Of a DNA stretch of 6,112 nt, positions 1 to 4,900 are shown piece by piece (positions within the stretch are counted from its first letter, which is position 1; every line of letters starts with the position of its first letter). The notes below the pieces were generated by a model. It was not told the origin of the DNA. It was given only the letters and a program-made list of their open reading frames with translations, and made no database searches. Origin of the DNA: an uncultured Lactobacillus sp. GTDB taxonomy: Bacteria; Bacillota; Bacilli; Lactobacillales; Lactobacillaceae. The stretch lies in contig CAJUNC010000002.1 in NCBI GenBank assembly GCA_910587695.1, positions 75,066 to 81,177 of the forward strand, read 5' to 3'. The translations under genes and the position numbers were made by a program.

Positions 1-550
1 CTTACCCAGATGGTTCAACAGATGAAGTGCCAGTCAAAGTGGTAGTAACAGATGACCGCACGGATGCAGATAAGAACGAACCAATGGCAAAAGAACAAAA
101 AGTAGGTTTGAATGAGACGCCAAAGGCGGAAGACTCGATCGCAAACTTAGGTGACTTGCCAGAAGGTACAAAGGTAGCGTTCAAAGATCCAGTAGATACT
201 ACAACAGCAGGTACAAAAGACGCAACAGTAGTAGTAACTTACCCAGATGGTTCAACAGATGAAGTGCCAGTCAAAGTGGTAGTAACAGATGACCGCACGG
301 ATGCAGATAAGAACGAACCAATGGCAAAAGAACAAAAAGTAGGTTTGAATGAGACGCCAAAGGCGGAAGACTCGATCGCAAACTTAGGTGACTTGCCAGA
401 AGGTACAAAGGTAGCGTTCAAAGATCCAGTAGATACTACAACAGCAGGTACAAAAGACGCAACAGTAGTAGTAACTTACCCAGATGGTTCAACAGATGAA
501 GTGCCAGTCAAAGTGGTAGTAACAGATGACCGCACGGATGCAGATAAGAA
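1..550 (+). repeat. Perfect 237-bp tandem repeats within the Rib array
   Basis: Bases 1-237 and 238-474 are identical as read, and a third partial copy runs 475-550 before the sequence diverges at 551. The 237-bp period is 79 codons, so gain or loss of a unit keeps the frame. More copies may lie upstream of the window. Absence of even synonymous differences points to recent duplication or ongoing homogenisation. Confidence 0.95.
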
Positions 551-1226
551 TGAACCAGTAGGTCAAGATGTAACTGTGAAACCAGGTCAAGAAGTAGACC
601 CAGCAGAAGGCATCAAGAACAAAGAAGATCTACCAGATGGCACGAAGTACGAATGGAAAGAACCGATCGATACAACAACGCCAGGTGAAAAGACAGGTAC
701 GATCGTAGTGATCTACCCAGATGGCTCAACAGATGAAGTGCCAGTCAAAGTGGTAGTAACAGATGATCGCACTGATGCAGACAAGTACGAACCTATCACT
801 AAACCAGTTGAAGTGATCGAAGGACAAGTGCCAGAAGCTAAGGATACGATCGCAAACTTAGATGAACTTCCAGAAGGTACGACAGTTGAATGGATCGTTG
901 CTCCGAACACAACGATGCCAGGCACAGTTAATGGTTTGGTCAAAGTGATCTATCCAGATGGTTCATTTGATATCGTAGAAGTTGAGGTAGTTGTTAAAGC
1001 TAAAGTAACGAATGGTGGTAATAGCAACAGTGGTGAAGGTGAGAAGGAAATGACACCAAAACCAACTAATGTTACTAAGCCAGCAGATAATACCAAAGTA
1101 CAAGAATTACCACAAACAGGTGATATCGATGCTAAATCATCTTCAGTTGCTGGTGTGATCTTAACAGCTCTTGCCGGGATCTTGGGATTAGGCGTTGTAG
1201 CTGATAAGAAGAAACGCAAAAACTAA
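1..1226 (+). CDS. Rib/alpha-like repeat LPXTG surface protein, C-terminal part (5' end outside window)
   Basis: The frame is open from the first base (first full codon at 3) to a TAA at 1224-1226, giving 407 visible residues; the start codon lies upstream of the window. The visible protein is a partial Rib repeat, two identical 79-residue Rib repeats, one diverged 79-residue repeat, a last repeat of about 70 residues, a Gly/Asn/Ser then Pro/Thr/Lys linker, LPQTG, a hydrophobic helix and a KKKRK tail. Each repeat carries the Rib signature LP(E/D)GT followed by YPDGS and a VVVT-type strand. Rib domains are compact Ig-like folds that form stiff stalks, and the LPQTG end predicts sortase A attachment to the cell wall. 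The signal peptide and any ligand-binding region are not visible, so the ligand is unknown. A strong terminator follows 76 bases after the stop, so this is the last gene of its transcript. Confidence 0.95.
   Translation, partial: YPDGSTDEVPVKVVVTDDRTDADKNEPMAKEQKVGLNETPKAEDSIANLGDLPEGTKVAFKDPVDTTTAGTKDATVVVTYPDGSTDEVPVKVVVTDDRTDADKNEPMAKEQKVGLNETPKAEDSIANLGDLPEGTKVAFKDPVDTTTAGTKDATVVVTYPDGSTDEVPVKVVVTDDRTDADKNEPVGQDVTVKPGQEVDPAEGIKNKEDLPDGTKYEWKEPIDTTTPGEKTGTIVVIYPDGSTDEVPVKVVVTDDRTDADKYEPITKPVEVIEGQVPEAKDTIANLDELPEGTTVEWIVAPNTTMPGTVNGLVKVIYPDGSFDIVEVEVVVKAKVTNGGNSNSGEGEKEMTPKPTNVTKPADNTKVQELPQTGDIDAKSSSVAGVILTALAGILGLGVVADKKKRKN
549..995 (+). repeat. Two diverged terminal Rib repeats of the first surface protein
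   Basis: Unit 3 (549-785, 79 residues) begins NEPVGQDVTV and differs strongly from the upstream units in its first half, with a KYEWKEP segment where they have KVAFKDP. Its second half, from YPDGST to DADK, is almost base-identical to theirs. Unit 4 (786-995) begins YEPITKPVEV, keeps LPEGT and YPDGS, and ends in an EVEVVV strand before the linker. Being the most diverged, it looks like a fixed capping repeat next to the cell wall. Confidence 0.85.
1107..1223 (+). other. Cell-wall sorting signal: LPQTG, membrane helix, basic tail
   Basis: LPQTG is encoded at 1107-1121 (visible residues 369-373). It is followed by a polar stretch (DIDAKSSS), a hydrophobic run (VAGVILTALAGILGLGVV) and the charged tail DKKKRKN. 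This is the standard sortase A layout: cleavage between T and G, then transfer to the peptidoglycan cross-bridge precursor. It fixes the outward orientation of the Rib stalk. Confidence 0.97.
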
Positions 1227-1301
1227 TTTATCGAATATGTTTTTAAACAAATAGATAACAGAAAGTTGGAAAAAGTTCACTCGATCCAGTGAGAGATAAT
1301 G

Positions 1302-1351
1302 AAACAGGCTAAAGGTCAACGTTTTAAAACGTGGCTTTTAGCCTGTTTTTT
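1302..1351 (+). terminator. Rho-independent terminator of the first surface-protein gene
   Basis: The arm starting AAACAGGCTAAA pairs with TTTAGCCTGTTT. The stem continues inward with two G-U wobbles and one bulged A to an ACGTTTTAAAACGT centre. Six T residues follow at 1346-1351. There is no A-run on the 5' side, so it works mainly for plus-strand transcripts. It lies 76 bases past the stop and separates this gene from the next one. Confidence 0.9.
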
Positions 1352-1360
1352 AACTTATGT

Positions 1361-1404
1361 AAAAAAACCAGGTCAAAATGTACCGCAAATACATTTTGAT
1401 CTGG
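1361..1404 (-). terminator. Rho-independent terminator on the minus strand
   Basis: Bases 1368-1382 pair with 1390-1404 over 15 bp (one G-U pair) around a 7-base loop. Seven A residues at 1361-1367 read as a T-run downstream of the hairpin on the minus strand. On the plus strand nothing T-rich follows the hairpin, so it ends a minus-strand transcript. No annotatable gene on that strand supplies one, which supports a small RNA here. Confidence 0.75.
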
Positions 1405-1487
1405 CTAATTAGAGAATAGTGCTCAAGAACTTTCGTAGAAAATGCGCAAACCCAAGCGCGATCAAGCGAAGTAAGTGATACACTAAC
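1361..1487 (-). ncRNA. Putative small RNA converging on the first surface-protein gene
   Basis: A promoter at 1494-1523 (minus) and a strong terminator at 1361-1404 (minus) bracket about 127 nt, with transcription expected to start near 1487. Apart from the terminator, the RNA could form a small GCGC/GCGC stem (around 1443-1458) and a weak AGUG/CACU stem. I do not recognise the family; it does not resemble tmRNA, 6S, SRP RNA or a type II tracrRNA. The region is clearly GC-richer than the AT-rich DNA to its right, which suits a functional element. It could act on targets elsewhere, or pair with read-through from the upstream gene because it runs opposite to that mRNA's 3' flank. A 24-codon hydrophobic frame lies inside it (1409-1483), so a peptide-coding RNA is an alternative. 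Expression is inferred, not shown. Confidence 0.45.
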
Positions 1488-1493
1488 GAGGCG

Positions 1494-1523
1494 ATTATAC
1501 CATATAGTGACAAGGATTGGCAA
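1494..1523 (-). promoter_or_regulatory. Sigma-A type promoter for the putative small RNA
   Basis: On the minus strand a perfect -10 TATAAT (plus positions 1494-1499) lies 18 bases from a -35 TTGCCA (plus 1518-1523, 5 of 6 consensus matches). The predicted start is near 1487. It is the best-matching promoter in the intergenic region and points away from the downstream gene. Confidence 0.6.
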
Positions 1524-1591
1524 TGATGTTTTTAATGGAGTTTATTAGTTTGGAGTTAATATTATTTATATCTCTTTTATCAAAGATGTAA
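1523..1591 (+). CDS. Possible 22-residue hydrophobic micropeptide
   Basis: ATG at 1523 follows an AAGGA ribosome-binding site (1512-1516) with a 6-base gap, and the frame closes with TAA at 1589-1591. The product, MMFLMEFISLELILFISLLSKM, is almost entirely hydrophobic and could be a single membrane segment. Short hydrophobic peptides of this kind are seen as type I toxins, but this one lacks the Pro and Trp-Leu pattern of the Fst family, and I see no good promoter or overlapping antisense RNA. Start and -35 box of the minus-strand promoter share the same bases. In DNA this AT-rich a chance hydrophobic frame is easily produced, so it is listed only because of the ribosome-binding site. Confidence 0.15.
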   Translation: MMFLMEFISLELILFISLLSKM

Positions 1592-1705
1592 GTTTTAACG
1601 GATATATAATGTTAATATTATAAAAAATGGAATCAAATCATTTGTTTTTTCTGATAAATATAGTTAAATCAAAGAATTTAAAGTTTAAGATTTGAAATAT
1701 TTAGG
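1592..1705. other. AT-rich intergenic DNA without a recognisable gene
   Basis: This stretch is very rich in A and T, with no ribosome-binding site followed by a usable frame and no strong hairpin. It holds one of three identical GTTAATATTAT 11-mers (1555-1565, 1611-1621, 1736-1746). Such DNA upstream of a surface-protein promoter may act as an UP-element-like or bent region, but nothing specific can be shown. Confidence 0.6.
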
Positions 1706-1746
1706 TTGTATTATTTGAGTTTTTTTATATAAAAAGTTAATATTAT
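1706..1746 (+). promoter_or_regulatory. Probable promoter of the second surface-protein gene
   Basis: The preferred reading is -35 TTGAGT (1715-1720), a 17-base spacer and -10 TAATAT (1738-1743), giving a start near 1750 and a leader of about 65 nt. An overlapping alternative is TTGTAT (1706-1711), 16 bases, TATAAA (1728-1733). Both are imperfect and the AT-rich background makes the exact choice uncertain. A promoter here is needed because a terminator and about 460 bases separate this gene from the previous one. Confidence 0.45.
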
Positions 1747-1755
1747 GTTACGGAA

Positions 1756-1769
1756 TGTAAATGTTTACA
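1756..1769 (+). promoter_or_regulatory. cre-like operator 1 (CcpA candidate)
   Basis: TGTAAATGTTTACA matches 13 of 14 positions of the catabolite-responsive element consensus TGWNANCGNTNWCA; only the central C is replaced by T. The TGTAAA/TTTACA half-sites are perfectly inverted. It lies just downstream of the predicted transcription start, where CcpA binding normally represses. Another inverted-repeat-binding regulator remains possible. Confidence 0.5.
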
Positions 1770-1786
1770 GAAAATTTTCTTGTAAA
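1764..1786 (+). repeat. Inverted repeat in the leader of the second gene
   Basis: TTTACAGAAAA pairs with TTTTC-T-TGTAAA, leaving one bulged T, so three TGTAAA-type half-sites occur in 31 bases. As RNA this could form a weak AU-rich hairpin. It is not followed by a T-run and is not a terminator. It is more likely a by-product of the two cre-like sites than a separate riboswitch. Confidence 0.4.
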
Positions 1787-1794
1787 CGGTCATT
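1781..1794 (+). promoter_or_regulatory. cre-like operator 2 (weaker CcpA candidate)
   Basis: TGTAAACGGTCATT keeps the central CG and matches 12 of 14 positions of the cre consensus, failing only at the last CA. It starts 25 bases after the first cre-like site on the same strand. The pairing of two such sites in the leader is more persuasive than either alone. Confidence 0.35.
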
Positions 1795-1802
1795 TTAAGA
1801 AT

Positions 1803-1807
1803 GGAGG
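1803..1807 (+). promoter_or_regulatory. Ribosome-binding site of the second gene
   Basis: GGAGG ends 7 bases before ATG 1815, within ATGGAGGTTTTGAT. This strong site selects the ATG at 1815 over the internal ATG at codon 14, which has no such site. Confidence 0.9.
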
Positions 1808-1814
1808 TTTTGAT

Positions 1815-1961
1815 ATGCTTTCAAGAAATAATCGGAAGCAACAGTCTCAAAAGATGGAACCAAAGCACCAACGCTTTACGATCAAAAAATTTAGTGTAGG
1901 TGTCGCTTCAGTTCTGATCGGGACAACATTTGCTGTCCACCGCACTAATAGTGTTTTAGCT
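1815..1961 (+). other. YSIRK-type signal peptide (residues 1-49)
   Basis: The basic N-region (SRNNRKQQSQK) is followed by FTIKKFSVGVAS at residues 21-32, a variant of the YSIRK-G/S motif with Phe for Tyr and Lys for Arg. The hydrophobic run VLIGTTFAV follows, and cleavage is predicted after VLA at residue 49. YSIRK signals direct secretion and septal deposition of wall-anchored proteins. The HRTN stretch between the hydrophobic run and the cleavage site is unusually polar. Confidence 0.9.
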
Positions 1962-4900
1962 GATCAAACAAATAATGAACCAGAAACTGAAGTAGTAGCT
2001 ACTTCACAAGATCCAAGTGAAACAGATGAGCCTACAGAGAATGTGACAGATGAAACAAAAGAAGCCTCGGGTGAGGATCTCACTACCAATGAAACGACTC
2101 TACCCGAAACTTCGATACCAGATAGTAGTGTAGAAACTGAAGCGCCAACTTCAGAAAACACTACTGCTAATAATGATAGCACAGTTGAAAAGGAAATGCC
2201 AGAAGAAACGGTGACCACACCTGAGAGTGTCGTAACACCTACTGAAGATGAAACAAGTGTTATTGAGGAAAGTGTTCAACCAGAAGTCACTACGACACAA
2301 GGTGAGGAAAATCTACCAGTATCAAGGTCAGTTCCTGACACAAATGATCAAAATGATGGTATAAGCGTTGCGGCTGAACAAGCAGATGGTCCGACGATCT
2401 CAGATGCGCTCCAAGAAGAGCTGGAGAAAAATGCTATCTATAGCCCAGGAGATCCAACTGCTAAAATGACTTATTCGGGTAAAGCTTGGCTTGATGTAAG
2501 TCGTGGTGGATTAGATGGCATGGGTAGTGATTCAGTACCGATGGCGGGTGTCAAAGTTTATTTGCAGTGGGTAAATGGTAAAGGTCATGTTTCTAAAGTT
2601 TATTACACCACAACTAATGCCGATGGGACATTTGCGATCGATCTTTCCGATCCAAATGGACTTGAAGGCGGAAGTAAGTTCAATTTAGCCGGTGATGCTA
2701 AATTTGCGATCAGAACTTGGGTCCAAAACCCAGATCCTGAAAAATACAGTATCGTGCAAGCTGGTGATAAGATCTATGGTTTCCATACTCGACTAAACCG
2801 AAAGAACGAATCTTGGGATTTCACAGCTGGGATCAACCGGATCGTTAATTCGATGGTCATCTTCCAAGAAAAAATGGGTCTAGAAAATTGGCTCGTTAAA
2901 CCAGAAGATCAATGGGAAAAATCACCAAATACTGATGGTGTCTGGCCAAATCGTGGTTTAAATGGTGCAGTCACAGGTTATGTTTGGTATGAAAACGGCG
3001 ATAATGCTGGTGGTTTGTCTAACCAATGGGTCAATGACAGTAATGATGTCAAGGCGTACGGAACAAAAGTAGTTGCTTCATACTTAAATGATGACGTAAC
3101 GATCTTATTAGATAATTGGGCTAAAGAGCACAAAGGATATTCATTAGATGATATGAAAGCAGCTCAAGCTCAGATAATTGCTGATTATCAAGCAAAAAAT
3201 GGTGTTGGTTCGCATATCGCAGAAACAGTTGTCGGTACAGTCGATTCTAAAGGGTACTACTATATTCCATTTAGAGGGCTTTATGGAACTAGTGCAACTA
3301 ATAAGGGATCTGCAGCAGTTTCAGCAGATGAATGGCATAAATTAGTTACAGATGCTGATATCAACAATAAGAATTTGCTGGCATGGAATGGTACTTTAGG
3401 TCAAAAGAATCGTCATATCAACGGAAATTATATGTATGTAATGCCGCTGATTGACAACTACAATATCTGGAATGATGCCTTTACTAATAATATGTTCCAA
3501 AATGCTAACAGTTTTTTGACCTCAGTTGGTACAGGGTATAACTATGGTTCGGTCAACTTTGCTTTGTTGAATCCGCAACCAATGGTCGATATTTTAGACT
3601 ATGATACAGGAAGCAACCATGCGTTTGCAGGCGATAAAGTAAATTCGGTCGTTGGTGGCTTATTCCCAGCGCATGAATATCAAGTGCAATGGTTCAAAGA
3701 TGGTGTCGCTTATGGTAGTGCGCAGACGATCACTTCCAGCACCGAGGGGACTTATACGCCAGATGTCTTTACCGTACCAAATGATATTACAGCAGATACT
3801 AACTTTACGATCGCGATCTTTGAACAAGGGGAAAAGACTAATTCCTTAGATAATGCTTTGGCTTTAGATTCGTTTGTTGCGGGTGTACCAGTAGCGGATT
3901 CCTATGTACCTGCATATAGTGAAGTGACAGGTACTATCGGACAAGACACCACACCAGTTTCACCGACATTTAAAAATGCAAGTGGGACAGATGCGACCGC
4001 GCCACAGGGAACTAAGTTTGTAACAGCAGCCGATGCAGACATTCCAGCTGATATTAAAGCAACGATCCCTGCAGGTGCGACTGTGATCGACCCTGCAAAT
4101 GTGACTGTTGATGAAACGACAGGCGCAGTTACCGTCAAAGGAGCAGCACTAACAGGCAAAGGAACATATGTAACGCCAGTTCAAGTGACCTATCCAGATG
4201 GTTCAAAGGATTTCGTCTATGTTACTGTTAATGTAGCAAATGATGCTGCAACGACTTATACCGCAACGGGTGGTGAATTGACCAAAGATTATGGCCAAGC
4301 TCCAAGTGCTGAAGAGATCCTTGGGAAAGTGACAACGGATTATCCAAATACAATGCCGACTCAGCCAACAATGGCGATCAAAGAAGGTACGACCTTACCA
4401 GATGGGACAACAGCAGGTGATTTTGATGTTCCTGTGGTGGTGACATATCCAGACGGCTCGACCGATGAAACGACCGTTAAAGTAACGATCAAAACACCGA
4501 TCGCAGATGACTACGATGTGACTGGCGGACAATTGGATAAAGAACTTGGAAGTCCGACAACAGAAGCGGAAGTTATTGGTAAAGTTATCTTTACTGAAAC
4601 GGGTAAGACTGATCCGATCGCAACGCCAGCTGGGGCAACTGTTACAGTTGATGATCCAACGACCTTACCAGATGGAATGACAGCTGGGGTCTATGATGTA
4701 CCAGTAACGGTCACTTATCCAGATGGAACAACGGATAAGGCGACAGTCAAAGTCGTAGTAGGGAATGTTATCCCAATAACTGATCCGACTCAGCCAACGC
4801 CGGAAGGTTATGTCCGCCTAACATTTGATCAAGGTGCAAATGGGACTTTTGCAGCTGATGCAGTGAAGATGTTTGATGTTAAAGTTGGAACCGCTATGAC

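Noticed and set aside
1..550. Possible CRISPR-like array
   Set aside because: The repeats are directly adjacent 237-bp coding units with no unique spacers between them.
2..943. Minus-strand open frames opposite the Rib repeats (60-76 codons, recurring every 237 bases)
   Set aside because: They repeat because the sense gene repeats, have no ribosome-binding sites, and mirror codon bias of the sense strand.
950..1219. Minus-strand 89-codon frame opposite the sorting signal
   Set aside because: It is fully covered by the well-supported LPQTG gene and has no start signals.
1277..1292. Small hairpin TCACT/AGTGA just upstream of the first terminator
   Set aside because: The five-pair stem is too short and lacks a T-run; it is probably incidental.
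1351..1546. Roughly 60-codon open frame or transposase remnant on the minus strand across the small-RNA region
   Set aside because: It has no supported start codon, no recognisable domain, and the promoter and terminator fit a short RNA better.
1409..1591. Fst-type (par) type I toxin-antitoxin locus
   Set aside because: The peptide lacks Fst hallmarks, the small RNA and the peptide frame diverge rather than overlap at their 3' ends, and no direct repeats of that system were seen.
1964..2218. Minus-strand 84-codon Ser/Val-rich frame
   Set aside because: It is the complement of the low-complexity Glu/Thr-rich segment of the adhesin, which gives open antisense frames by composition.
3652..4159. 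Frames of 65 codons (plus, 3652-3849) and 85 codons (minus, 3902-4159) inside the large adhesin gene
   Set aside because: They overlap an uninterrupted, domain-rich reading frame, and their own translations resemble no protein domain.
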